Shown here piece by piece: positions 28,132 to 36,396 of a stretch of DNA of 64,000 bases. The position numbers and the translations under genes were made by a program. Source of the stretch: Syntrophaceae bacterium. Its GTDB lineage: Bacteria; Desulfobacterota; Syntrophia; Syntrophales; UBA2185. Where the stretch lies: NCBI GenBank assembly GCA_003153775.1, contig PMBI01000083.1:62001-126000 (forward strand), read 5' to 3'. A model generated the notes under the pieces. That model was not told where the DNA came from. It did no database searches and saw only the letters and a program-made list of their open reading frames with translations. Each line of letters begins with the position of its first letter. Position 1 is the stretch's first letter.

Positions 28132-31038
28132 ATGTCTAAGAAATTAATGGATAAGGGTAGATCGCAAGGGATAATAAAGTCGGAAAGAACAGTCTCCAAA
28201 CGCGACTGGACGGAAGAGAAGGTACGCGAAGGTGAGAAGCTTTTTCAAAGTCTGACTGAAAACTCCTTTGCTGCTGCATTCGTTGTTCAGAACGGGAAGT
28301 TTCGCTACATAAACACGAGTGCAGTTGCATATGCAGGGTACACCGCTGAAGATCTTATAGGAGAGGATTCAGATATCATCGTCCATCCGGATGACAGAGC
28401 GATGGTTAAGGAGAAGGCTCGCGAGATGCTGCAGGGGAGAGATTCTGCGCCATTCGGATTCCGGATGGTTACCAAGAAGGGGACGATAAGATCGATACTC
28501 CAAATAGTATCTCCCATTCAGTACGACGGCAAGCCGGCTCTCCTCGGCAATGCAATCGACGTGACGCAGCGAAAGGAGATGGAAGAGGCGCTCCGGGAGT
28601 CGGAGAGGCGTCTGGCGGATATCATCGATTTTCTACCGGATGCGACTCTCGCCATTGACCGTAAAGGGAGAGTTATTGCATGGAATCGGGCCATGGAAGA
28701 GATGACGGGAGTGAAGGCTGAGAGCATGCTGGGCAAGGGGGACTACGAGTATGCCCTGCCATTCTATGGCAGGCGAAGCCCTCTCTTGATCGATCAGGTG
28801 CTGAAAACGGATAAGAGAACTGAACCGCATTATCATACTGTTCCTGAGAAAGAGCAGGATCTCCTGATCGTGGAGACGTGGGTTCCCTCTCTAAGAGGGA
28901 AGAAGGCCTTTCTCTGGGCAAAGGCAAGCCCTCTCTACGACAGCAAAGGAGAGCTATTCGGCGCCATCGAGTCCATGAGGGACATCACCAAACGCAAAGA
29001 AGCAGAAAAAATGTTGCAGGAATCCGAGGAAAAATACCGATCCCTCGCATCCACTATTGATTTGATGTATCTTGTTGATAAAGAATGCAGGTATCTCTTC
29101 ATGAACGAGGGGCATTTATCGAGATTTGGTATTCCTTTAGACAAGATGGAAGGGAGATCCTACAACGAGTTCCATTCCGAAGCGGATTCGAAAGAATTTT
29201 CGGACATCGTAAGGCGTGTCTTCGAGACGGGACAAGCCGTCCAGCATGAGCATCGAAGCGGTAGAGACAGCAGATACTTTCTCAGGACATTAAGTCCCGT
29301 TAAAGATCCAGATGGAAAAACAACATCGGTAACCGTTGTTTCCAAAGACGTTACCGCACGCACGCGGGTGGAGGAGGCGCTGAGAGAATCAGAGAGGCGT
29401 CTCACGGATATCATTGATTTTCTGCCGGACGCGACATTGGCAATTGACCTCACTGGTAAGGTTATTGCGTGGAATCATGCTATAGAAGAAATGACGGGGG
29501 TTAAAGCCGCCGACATCTTGGGGAAAGGTGATTACGAATATGCGTTACCCTTTTACGGCATACGGCGACCCATTTTAGCTGATCTGGTCCTGAAGCCGGA
29601 TAAGAAGATTGAACGCAGTTACTATTCTATTCTCGAAAAGAATAAAGATCTTCTCATTATAGAGACATGGGTGCCATTCTTGAAGTGGAAAAAGGCCTTT
29701 CTCTGGGCGAAGGCGAGTCCACTTTATAACAGCAAGGGCGATATCGTGGGCGCCATTGAGTCAATCAGGGACATTACGGAGCGCAAAGAGGCGGAAAGAA
29801 TGCTTCAGGAATCGGAGGAAAAATACCGATCCCTCGCATCGAGTATCGATTTGATGTATCTCGTTGACAAGGATTGCAAGTATCTGTTCATGAATGAAGG
29901 ACTCCTATCGAGGTTTGGCATTTCCTCAGGAGATGTGGAAGTAAAATCATATGAGGACTTTCACTCTGAAGAGGATGCGAGAGAATTTACGGAAATCATC
30001 AACCGTATTTTCAAGATGGGCCAGGCAATCCAGCATGAACATAAGAGTGAAAGAGATGATAAGTACTTTCTCAGGTCATTAAGTCCCGTTAAGGATTCTG
30101 AAGGGAGGACGATAGCCGTAACAGTAGTTTCGAAAGACATTACAAAGCGCAAGAGGGCGGAAGAAGCGCTAAGGGAATCAGAAAGGCGGTTGTCGGATAT
30201 TATTGATTTCTTGCCGGACGCCACCCTTGCGATTAACCGGAAGGGGCACGTGATTGCATGGAATCGCGCCATAGAGGAAATGACAGGGGTTAAGGCCGTT
30301 GACATGGTGGGGAAGGGCGATTTTGAGTACGCCTTGCCTTTTTACGGCGTTCGCAGACGTATCTTGATTGATCTTGTCTTGAAAGCAGACAAAAAGACAG
30401 AGCGGAGTTTGTATTCTGTCTTCAAGAAGGAGGAGGACCATCTGATCGTCGAGACATGGGTTCCCGCTTTGAAGGATAAGAGGGCCTTCCTCTGGGCAAA
30501 GGCGAGTCCGCTTTACGACAGCAAGGGGCGCGTTGTCGGCGCCATAGAATCGATCAGGGACATTACCGTGCGCAAGCAGGCGGAGGAAATGCTGGAAAAG
30601 AGGGAGGTTGAACTTGAGGCTAAGACAAACGAACTTGAAGACTTGAATGCCGCCTTGAGAGTCTTGCTTAAGCAGAGAGAAGAGGATAAAAATGAGCTTG
30701 AGCAAAAGGTCCTGTCAAATGTGAAGCTCCTTATCCTGCCGTATATTGAGAAATTGAAAAGCCGTATAGATCTGAAGGGCTCATCCTATGTCAATGTGCT
30801 CGAATCAAATCTGAGAGAAATCGTATCACCCTTTGCGCAAAAATTGTCCGTAAAGTACTTGAATCTTACCAACAGAGAGGTGCAGATTGCCAATCTTATA
30901 AAGGAGGGAAAAACGACTAAGGAAATAGCGGCACTTCTTAACGTCTCCGAAAGTTCAGTCAATGTGTATCGCTATCATATCCGGCGCAAACTCAGCCTGA
31001 CCAAAAAACATAACCTTCGCTCATATTTATCTACATGA
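28132..31038 (+). CDS. multi-PAS LuxR-family transcriptional regulator
   Basis: A 968-residue cytoplasmic protein. Six PAS domains are arranged A-B-C-B-C-B: A at about 35-155, B copies starting near residues 158, 422 and 685 (each RRLxDIIDFLPDATLAI), and C copies near 300 and 563 (EEKYRSLAS). The B-C unit recurs every 263-264 residues, so it arose by tandem duplication. A coiled coil (about 826-885) leads to a C-terminal LuxR HTH (LTNREVQIANLIKEGKTTKE, NVSESSVNVYRYHIRRKL). There is no kinase or receiver domain, so PAS signals probably act directly on DNA binding. It may control the acyl-CoA locus 400 bp downstream. Confidence 0.9.
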   Translation: MSKKLMDKGRSQGIIKSERTVSKRDWTEEKVREGEKLFQSLTENSFAAAFVVQNGKFRYINTSAVAYAGYTAEDLIGEDSDIIVHPDDRAMVKEKAREMLQGRDSAPFGFRMVTKKGTIRSILQIVSPIQYDGKPALLGNAIDVTQRKEMEEALRESERRLADIIDFLPDATLAIDRKGRVIAWNRAMEEMTGVKAESMLGKGDYEYALPFYGRRSPLLIDQVLKTDKRTEPHYHTVPEKEQDLLIVETWVPSLRGKKAFLWAKASPLYDSKGELFGAIESMRDITKRKEAEKMLQESEEKYRSLASTIDLMYLVDKECRYLFMNEGHLSRFGIPLDKMEGRSYNEFHSEADSKEFSDIVRRVFETGQAVQHEHRSGRDSRYFLRTLSPVKDPDGKTTSVTVVSKDVTARTRVEEALRESERRLTDIIDFLPDATLAIDLTGKVIAWNHAIEEMTGVKAADILGKGDYEYALPFYGIRRPILADLVLKPDKKIERSYYSILEKNKDLLIIETWVPFLKWKKAFLWAKASPLYNSKGDIVGAIESIRDITERKEAERMLQESEEKYRSLASSIDLMYLVDKDCKYLFMNEGLLSRFGISSGDVEVKSYEDFHSEEDAREFTEIINRIFKMGQAIQHEHKSERDDKYFLRSLSPVKDSEGRTIAVTVVSKDITKRKRAEEALRESERRLSDIIDFLPDATLAINRKGHVIAWNRAIEEMTGVKAVDMVGKGDFEYALPFYGVRRRILIDLVLKADKKTERSLYSVFKKEEDHLIVETWVPALKDKRAFLWAKASPLYDSKGRVVGAIESIRDITVRKQAEEMLEKREVELEAKTNELEDLNAALRVLLKQREEDKNELEQKVLSNVKLLILPYIEKLKSRIDLKGSSYVNVLESNLREIVSPFAQKLSVKYLNLTNREVQIANLIKEGKTTKEIAALLNVSESSVNVYRYHIRRKLSLTKKHNLRSYLST

Positions 31039-31460
31039 TTTCCGAAAAGTTAAATATTTTTTAATATTACTTATGAATCTTTTAATATTGTCTTTTCATC
31101 TTTATATCTATATAACACATCAAATCTGATCGCAAGATAGAGCTTCCAAATTATTCCTTTTCAGTTTTAGATACTTATCCTTAACAGATACCAATAGTTA
31201 CTACAGTATACCCTATGACCTGCATTAAAATGCTCCAGAGAATGAAAACAGCGGCGCAATGGCGAGGTGGTTCATTCTTAAAGCAGAGGAATAATTTATA
31301 TAATGCGGAGAATTAGGCAGTCATCATGGGGAGATTATAATCGATTCTTTAATGTTATGGAAGGAGGTGATCGTCGGTTTAGATTAGACTTCTGCTCCGG
31401 TAAACGAATTCTGGAAGATTTTAACTACTTTAATTGGAATCAAAAAAGGAGGATGACATT
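31039..31460. other. AT-rich leader of the acyl-CoA locus
   Basis: About 420 bp without a gene. The first 120 bp are very AT-rich (TTAAATATTTTTTAATATTA), as in a promoter or regulator-binding zone. At 31361-31372 lies AAGGAGGTGATC, a 12-nt complement of the 16S rRNA 3' end, yet no ORF of useful length follows it. The true ribosome site (AAAGGAGGA) is next to the ATG at 31461. Confidence 0.5.
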
Positions 31461-32750
31461 ATGGCAGGAGAATTAAAGCCTCGTTGGGGTCAACCCGCGA
31501 CAGGCATCATTTCTACCATAGCTTTTTTCTTGATCGCTTGGGTTACCTGGTATATTTTGAGCGATGTTCGTGGTCCCGTAGGTTGGTTTCCTTACCCTAT
31601 GGTTATGATACTCGCTGTGATGATTCTGGTCGGGTTGTGGCAGCACATGTTCTTAGGTGACTGGCCCTTTCAGAAGATGTCGCCAGCCGCCAGAGGCATT
31701 ACGATGACCATCGTGAACGCAGCCCTCACATGGTTCGTCATCGAGGTGGTTTTTTACAGGATATTTGGCCTTGGGTTCAATTTCTTGAGCCAATCGAATA
31801 TTAATGCACTGGCGGCGGCGGGGGCAATTCTGACGCCTGAGGGGAAAGCGATCAGCTTAGAGGTGATGCAGAAAGCCCACCTTGCACAGAGTGCGATCGT
31901 GGGATTTGTGTTGATCGGTTTCTTCTCGTATCCATTTGTGACCATCTACTTTGGTAAATGGCCGATCCGGCCCAGCAACCTGGAGCAGCCCGCAGCGGGT
32001 CTTGCCGAGATTGGCTGGTGCAGTCTGCTCACACTTTTCTTCTATGTAGTTCTTATCGTTCCTTTCTTTGGTCTGGTCTGGGGCAAGATGTTCGGTAGTT
32101 CTGTTGGATTCAACACCCCCTGGTATCTTGGTTTCTCTGGTGGAACTCCCCATGTGTATTATGTCTTTGGCTGGTGGGAGTGGATGATCATCATCCTCTT
32201 CATGACGCCTAACGTATGGCGTATGAAACCATGGACGCTTATCAAGCTGCCCCAGCCCGCGAAAGGTCTCGTTTCTTTTTGTATAACCGTTGTGGCTGGA
32301 TATATTATAGCCCTGATTTGTCTGCAAATCATTCCGCTATGGGCGAACATGGACGATATCATACACCATCTGCCCGCGGGGGATAAGGGAAACCCCGCGC
32401 GCTTCCTGTGGATACATTCGGCTGAGATCGCCGGTATGACCCTGATTCCGTTCCTCCAGTGGCACCACTACTGGGACGATATGTCTCCGGCGAAGAATGT
32501 GGATTCCTGGGGAGGCTTCTGGTTCAGAACTTTTGGTGTCCTCGTACTGACGGTCATAAATTACTATCTCTTCTACTATGTAAACTTCGGGTACTGGGGA
32601 CTGGGCAATCCTCACATGGGGCACGAGATTGCTGGAAGATTGATAGGCGGTGAATCCCTCATCTGGAATTTCTGGTGGATCATTCCTCTTCTCTGGAACG
32701 AGTGGTTCTTCCACAAGTGGCCTTTCTACACTCATGATGAGCATCATTAA
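31461..32750 (+). CDS. Trp/His-rich polytopic membrane protein of unknown function
   Basis: The start is placed at the ATG preceded by AAAGGAGGA, giving 429 residues; the track start is 27 nt upstream. About ten hydrophobic segments are visible, for example IISTIAFFLIAWVTWYIL, MVMILAVMILVGLW, LVSFCITVVAGYIIALICLQ and VLVLTVINYYLFYYV. Trp and aromatic residues are unusually frequent. Several His residues sit at membrane edges (WIHSAEIAG, FLQWHHYWDD, MGHEIAG) and the C-terminus is HDEHH, a pattern that could bind metal or haem. I do not recognise the family. It precedes CoA-transferase genes, so substrate uptake or membrane electron transfer linked to acyl-CoA oxidation are both possible. Confidence 0.7.
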   Translation: MAGELKPRWGQPATGIISTIAFFLIAWVTWYILSDVRGPVGWFPYPMVMILAVMILVGLWQHMFLGDWPFQKMSPAARGITMTIVNAALTWFVIEVVFYRIFGLGFNFLSQSNINALAAAGAILTPEGKAISLEVMQKAHLAQSAIVGFVLIGFFSYPFVTIYFGKWPIRPSNLEQPAAGLAEIGWCSLLTLFFYVVLIVPFFGLVWGKMFGSSVGFNTPWYLGFSGGTPHVYYVFGWWEWMIIILFMTPNVWRMKPWTLIKLPQPAKGLVSFCITVVAGYIIALICLQIIPLWANMDDIIHHLPAGDKGNPARFLWIHSAEIAGMTLIPFLQWHHYWDDMSPAKNVDSWGGFWFRTFGVLVLTVINYYLFYYVNFGYWGLGNPHMGHEIAGRLIGGESLIWNFWWIIPLLWNEWFFHKWPFYTHDEHH

Positions 32751-32762
32751 ATTAATCCGAGT

Positions 32763-32796
32763 CGAGGTAAAGGGGCTCTCCAGTCCCTTTACCTCG
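32763..32796 (+). terminator. 12-bp perfect inverted repeat after the membrane protein gene
   Basis: CGAGGTAAAGGG and CCCTTTACCTCG pair perfectly around a 10-nt loop just after the stop codon. There is no uninterrupted T-run, so it may attenuate rather than fully stop transcription into the CoA-transferase genes, or stabilise an mRNA 3' end. Confidence 0.55.
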
Positions 32797-32888
32797 CATT
32801 TAAGCATATGCTGCCCATGTACAACGATTTATTTGCGTGAACGTGGTGAGTGTGCGAATCGGTAATGTTTTCTTAAAAGGAGGAAGTT

Positions 32889-33944
32889 ATGGCGAGAATT
32901 CGCGGGAAAGCTAAGAAAGCTGAAATTATGACGCTTGAAGAAGCGGTCAAGAAATATATGCACAACGGCATACAGATTGCCTTCAGCGGGTTTACAGGGT
33001 TCAACAGAAACCCGATGGCCTTTGCTTGGGAAGTGGTAAGGCAAAAATTCAAGGACCTGCATGTTATCGACAGGCATGGCAGCTGCTGCACCTGGCTTCT
33101 TAACACCGTCGGCGCTATTAAGGTTTATGAAACCGACTGGATGGGCTGGGGGGAGATGGCGGGAAAACTCGACATCAACATGGAAAGGATTTACAAGGCA
33201 GGAAAGATAATCCTCGAGGACTACTCTCACGGTGCAATGGCCATGAGATTCCTTGCCGGGGCAATTGGGGCGCCATTCATTCCCTATTATGCGCCGCTGG
33301 GATCAGACCTCTACAATGTGGACTATGATGCACTGGGAAAAGCCGGCCAGAGAAGTGGCAAGAATCCCAGGATTCCGAAGAAAAAATTCATCCAGATTGA
33401 AGAGCCTTTCTTTGGTGATGGAGAGGTTGTCCTCCTGCCTGCTGCAAGGCCGGAGCTGGCAGTCATTCATGTATCTAAGGTGGGTGACAAGGGGACGGCG
33501 AGGTGGCGGGGCGTTGGAACGATCGATAAGGAAATTGCATTTGCCTGTGATAAGGTAGTGATCACTGCCGAAGAGGTTGTTCCCGAAGGGGAGATGAGGA
33601 AGGATCCGGAAGCCAATCAGATTCCTTTCTTTACTGTTGACGCCATTGTGGAAGTGCCCTGGGGAGCCTTCCCAAGCGGTGTCCCTTTCTATTATGACTA
33701 TGACGCGCCCTTTATGAGGGAGATGGATAAAGCATCAAGAAACGTGGATGATTTGAAAAAATGGCTCGATGAATGGGTTTTTGCTCCAAAGAACTGGGAA
33801 GATTTTGTTGTGAAGCTTGGTGCAAGGAAATTGTTGTCCCTCAAAGCGGACAGCACTACCGGATACAGCACCAAGATGATGAGAGGAAAGAACCCGGCGC
33901 CGAGGATGAAGATGCCTTTATCCGTCGCTCGAAGTGGCTATTAA
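32889..33944 (+). CDS. CoA-transferase subunit A (glutaconate CoA-transferase-like)
   Basis: A 351-residue class I CoA-transferase alpha subunit. The N-terminus MTLEEAVKKYMHNGIQIAFSGFTGFNRNP fits the GctA family CoA-binding start. Later blocks (GAPFIPYYAPLGSDL, VVLLPAARPELAVIHVSKVGDKGTARWRG, IAFACDKVVITAEEVV) also match. The ribosome site AAAAGGAGGAAG precedes the ATG. With the next gene it should move CoA between an acyl-CoA and a free acid to activate the substrate of this locus. Related IpdAB proteins hydrolyse ring-derived acyl-CoAs, so a hydrolase role cannot be excluded. The acid is unknown. Confidence 0.88.
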   Translation: MARIRGKAKKAEIMTLEEAVKKYMHNGIQIAFSGFTGFNRNPMAFAWEVVRQKFKDLHVIDRHGSCCTWLLNTVGAIKVYETDWMGWGEMAGKLDINMERIYKAGKIILEDYSHGAMAMRFLAGAIGAPFIPYYAPLGSDLYNVDYDALGKAGQRSGKNPRIPKKKFIQIEEPFFGDGEVVLLPAARPELAVIHVSKVGDKGTARWRGVGTIDKEIAFACDKVVITAEEVVPEGEMRKDPEANQIPFFTVDAIVEVPWGAFPSGVPFYYDYDAPFMREMDKASRNVDDLKKWLDEWVFAPKNWEDFVVKLGARKLLSLKADSTTGYSTKMMRGKNPAPRMKMPLSVARSGY

Positions 33945-33963
33945 AGGAAAGGGGGGAATGAAA

Positions 33964-34860
33964 ATGGCTAAATCAATGGAACAGTTGATGGAATTGATCG
34001 ATAAGATGCCCGATGAGAAGGCCAAAGCGGGTGAATTTATACTGCCGGAACTGATGGCTATCGCCATTGCTCACGAGGTCCTGAACGATGATGTCGTTTT
34101 TGCCGGCACAGGACTTCCCATGGTGGGTATTATGGCCGCCAATATGCTGAATGCACCCAATGCGGTGTTGATATACGAATCGGGAATATGCGACGGGAAA
34201 ACCATGCATGTGCCCATGTCCGTGAGTGATCAGCGGGCGGCCAATATGTGTTCCACCCTGGGTGGGCTGGTGGATACTTTCGGCTATTATCTGCAGCAGG
34301 GTTTTGTCACTTTAGGTTTCCTCGGTGGAGCCGCCATCGATAAATACGGCGGAGTTAATGTTACGTCCATCGGTGATTACTATGCCCCTGCTCACCGCTT
34401 TACTGGGTCCGGGGGAAACTCGGATATCGGTACGATGGCAAAGAGGACGGCTTACATTATCCTCCAGGAGAAGAGGAGGTTCCTGGAGAGAAACGATTAT
34501 ACAACAACGCCCGGCTGGTGGTGCTGGGATTTCAAGACACGGGAGTGGAAGCCGAAGAAGGAGGTCTGGAAAGGCACGCCTTATCAGGATTGCGGCCCCT
34601 GTGGTGTGGTAACGAATATGGGCGTATACCGGTTCGATGAAAAGGGAATAATTTACCTGGAAACCCTCCACCCCGGGATCACCGTGGAGAAGGTCAAAGA
34701 GAATTGCGGTTTTGATCTGAATGTTTCAAAGGTTAAAGGTGAGACGCCCAACCCGACTTACAAGGAGCTCTTTGTGTTGAGAGAGTTCGTTGATCCGGAA
34801 TTGATCTTCCTGCCGGCGAAAACGGAATATCCTGCAGCGATCAAGTCAATTATTGGTTAG
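33964..34860 (+). CDS. CoA-transferase subunit B (glutaconate CoA-transferase-like)
   Basis: About 298 residues from the ATG at 33964, which has GGGGGG at good spacing; the track start overlaps the A-subunit gene. It is a class I beta-subunit fold: LPELMAIAIAHEVLNDDVVFAGTGLPM, LIYESGICDG with the Glu expected for the acyl-glutamate intermediate, and LGGAAIDKYGGVNVTSIG. In the GctAB family this subunit carries the catalytic Glu. Its length fits. It is co-transcribed with the A subunit. Confidence 0.88.
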   Translation: MAKSMEQLMELIDKMPDEKAKAGEFILPELMAIAIAHEVLNDDVVFAGTGLPMVGIMAANMLNAPNAVLIYESGICDGKTMHVPMSVSDQRAANMCSTLGGLVDTFGYYLQQGFVTLGFLGGAAIDKYGGVNVTSIGDYYAPAHRFTGSGGNSDIGTMAKRTAYIILQEKRRFLERNDYTTTPGWWCWDFKTREWKPKKEVWKGTPYQDCGPCGVVTNMGVYRFDEKGIIYLETLHPGITVEKVKENCGFDLNVSKVKGETPNPTYKELFVLREFVDPELIFLPAKTEYPAAIKSIIG

Positions 34861-34881
34861 AAAACAACTCTAATATGTGGA

Positions 34882-34916
34882 TCCTGTCAACCTGCCGCTC
34901 AGGCAGGCTGGCAGGA
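34882..34916 (+). repeat. 15-bp near-perfect hairpin between CoA-transferase and acyl-CoA dehydrogenase genes
   Basis: The arms TCCTGTCAACCTGCC and GGCAGGCTGGCAGGA pair with one mismatch and one G-U around a 5-nt loop. The core CCTGCC/GGCAGG looks like a REP-type extragenic element. It ends 22 nt before the non-ATG start of the next gene and could set the relative expression of the flanking genes. Confidence 0.6.
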
Positions 34917-34938
34917 TAATTAGAAGGGAGGAAGGCAT

Positions 34939-36105
34939 ACGAATTTAGATCTGATAGAAGAGCAAACAATCATTCAGGACACAGCTCGGCGCTTCGCGAA
35001 AGCAGAACTGGAACCGGTAGCAGCGCGGCTGGACCAGGTAGGTGATCGGGATACCTTCTTAAAAAATTTGAAGAAGCTCGCCGAAATCGGTTTGATGGGC
35101 ATCAATGTGAAGAGTGAATATGGAGGCTCTGAAGCGGGCGTTGTGTCCTTCAGTCTCGCGGTTACGGAAATCGCCAGGGCCTGTGCCTCCACGGCGGTTA
35201 CCATGTCCGTCAATAATATGGTCTGTGAGGTAATTCAGGCTATCGGCACCGAAGAACAGAAGATGGTATACATCCCGAAGATATGCTCGGGTGAATACTA
35301 TGCCGGCGGTTTTGGCTTGACTGAAACCATGGCTGGCTCCGATGCCGGCGCGCTTCAGGCATCTGCCGTTCTCGACGGTGATCAATGGGTCCTCAACGGG
35401 TCAAAGATATTTATTACCAGTGCCGAATACGCGGGCGTGTTTGTCGTTTGGGCAGTGACCGATAAAAAAGCGAAGAAAGGTAGCGGCATCAGCACATTTC
35501 TTGTGGAAAACGGCGCCCCCGGTTTCAAGATTGGTCGGTTAGAGCACAAAATGGGACAACATGCTTCTTCAACGAATGAACTGATCTTTGAAGACTGCCG
35601 GATACCGAAATCAGCTCTCATGGGAAAAATGAACGGCGGCTTCAAGACGGCCACAGGAGAACTCGCTGGTGGACGCATAGGCATCGGGTCTCTTGGTTTG
35701 GGTATCGGACTTGCGGCGATGGATTACGCCACACGATATGCTATCGAGAGAAAGCAGTTCGATCAGTCCATAACAAATTTCCAGGCCATCCAGTGGATGA
35801 TTGCAGAGTCCTATACGGAGCTCGAGGCGTCAAGACTTCTCCTCATGAATGCGGCGTTCAAGAAAGAGCAGGGCAAGCCCTTTGCAAGGGAAGCGTCCAT
35901 GGCAAAGTATTTTGCGACCGAGGCAGCCGATAGGGCGTGCTTCAACGCCATCCAGATCCTTGGCGGGTATGGATACACAAATGAATTCCCTGTCGAACGT
36001 TATGCGAGGGATGTCCGGATCACGTTGATCTATGAAGGCACCAACCAGATCCAACGAATGATAGTTGCAAGGGACATCATAAACAGTCTGAAAGAATCGG
36101 CATAG
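34939..36105 (+). CDS. acyl-CoA dehydrogenase with apparent ACG start
   Basis: A flavoprotein acyl-CoA dehydrogenase. The track lists 345 residues from an internal TTG, but the frame is open upstream and encodes the standard family N-terminus (NLDLIEEQTIIQDTARRFAK). The codon in the initiator position is ACG at 34939, 7 nt after GGGAGG; no ATG, GTG or TTG lies in frame between it and 35068. From ACG the protein has 388 residues, the usual family size. Conserved blocks include GFGLTETMAGSDAGAL, GGYGYTNEFPVERYARDVR and the catalytic Glu in YEGTNQIQRM. Electrons should go to an ETF encoded elsewhere. Either the start is genuinely ACG or the sequence has one error. Confidence 0.9.
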   Translation, partial: TNLDLIEEQTIIQDTARRFAKAELEPVAARLDQVGDRDTFLKNLKKLAEIGLMGINVKSEYGGSEAGVVSFSLAVTEIARACASTAVTMSVNNMVCEVIQAIGTEEQKMVYIPKICSGEYYAGGFGLTETMAGSDAGALQASAVLDGDQWVLNGSKIFITSAEYAGVFVVWAVTDKKAKKGSGISTFLVENGAPGFKIGRLEHKMGQHASSTNELIFEDCRIPKSALMGKMNGGFKTATGELAGGRIGIGSLGLGIGLAAMDYATRYAIERKQFDQSITNFQAIQWMIAESYTELEASRLLLMNAAFKKEQGKPFAREASMAKYFATEAADRACFNAIQILGGYGYTNEFPVERYARDVRITLIYEGTNQIQRMIVARDIINSLKESA

Positions 36106-36396
36106 ACGGACCTCGGAGCGTGTGACGCTCAAGGTTCTGCATATAGGTAGTTGAGGTTTCTGACTCAGAGAAGATTAGCCGCGATCTTCAGCTTGCATAG
36201 ACGAGTGGAAGCATCCGCTAATAGAGACCTGCCACTGCTGACGCTATATGACGAGTAAGATAACAACGGTAGAGAAATTTCCCGTTCAGTTTAAGAAGTT
36301 GCTTCGAAAATTGTCTTCGAAGGCGCTCATGGCGTTTTCTCGCTTTTTCCGAAGACAAAATCCGATTTTACAAAGCTCTAAATAATGGGGGTAGTA
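36106..36396. other. gene-free gap with an inverted repeat
   Basis: About 290 bp between the acyl-CoA dehydrogenase and the thiolase. A 9-bp inverted repeat (TTGTCTTCG at 36311-36319 with CGAAGACAA at 36350-36358) encloses a T-rich segment and might be a hairpin or operator. A shorter GAGCG/CGCTC pair lies near 36117. No ORF is supported. Confidence 0.4.

Noticed and set aside
28603-30600. Long direct repeats that could be read as a repeat element
   Set aside because: The 790-bp periodicity is in frame and explained by duplicated PAS domains within one protein.
31361-31372. Possible 16S rRNA 3' end
   Set aside because: The match is to the complement of the 16S tail and is isolated; no rRNA sequence surrounds it.
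35068-36105. Track start (TTG) for the first acyl-CoA dehydrogenase
   Set aside because: It would remove 43 residues that match the family N-terminus; the frame continues upstream to an ACG after a good ribosome site.
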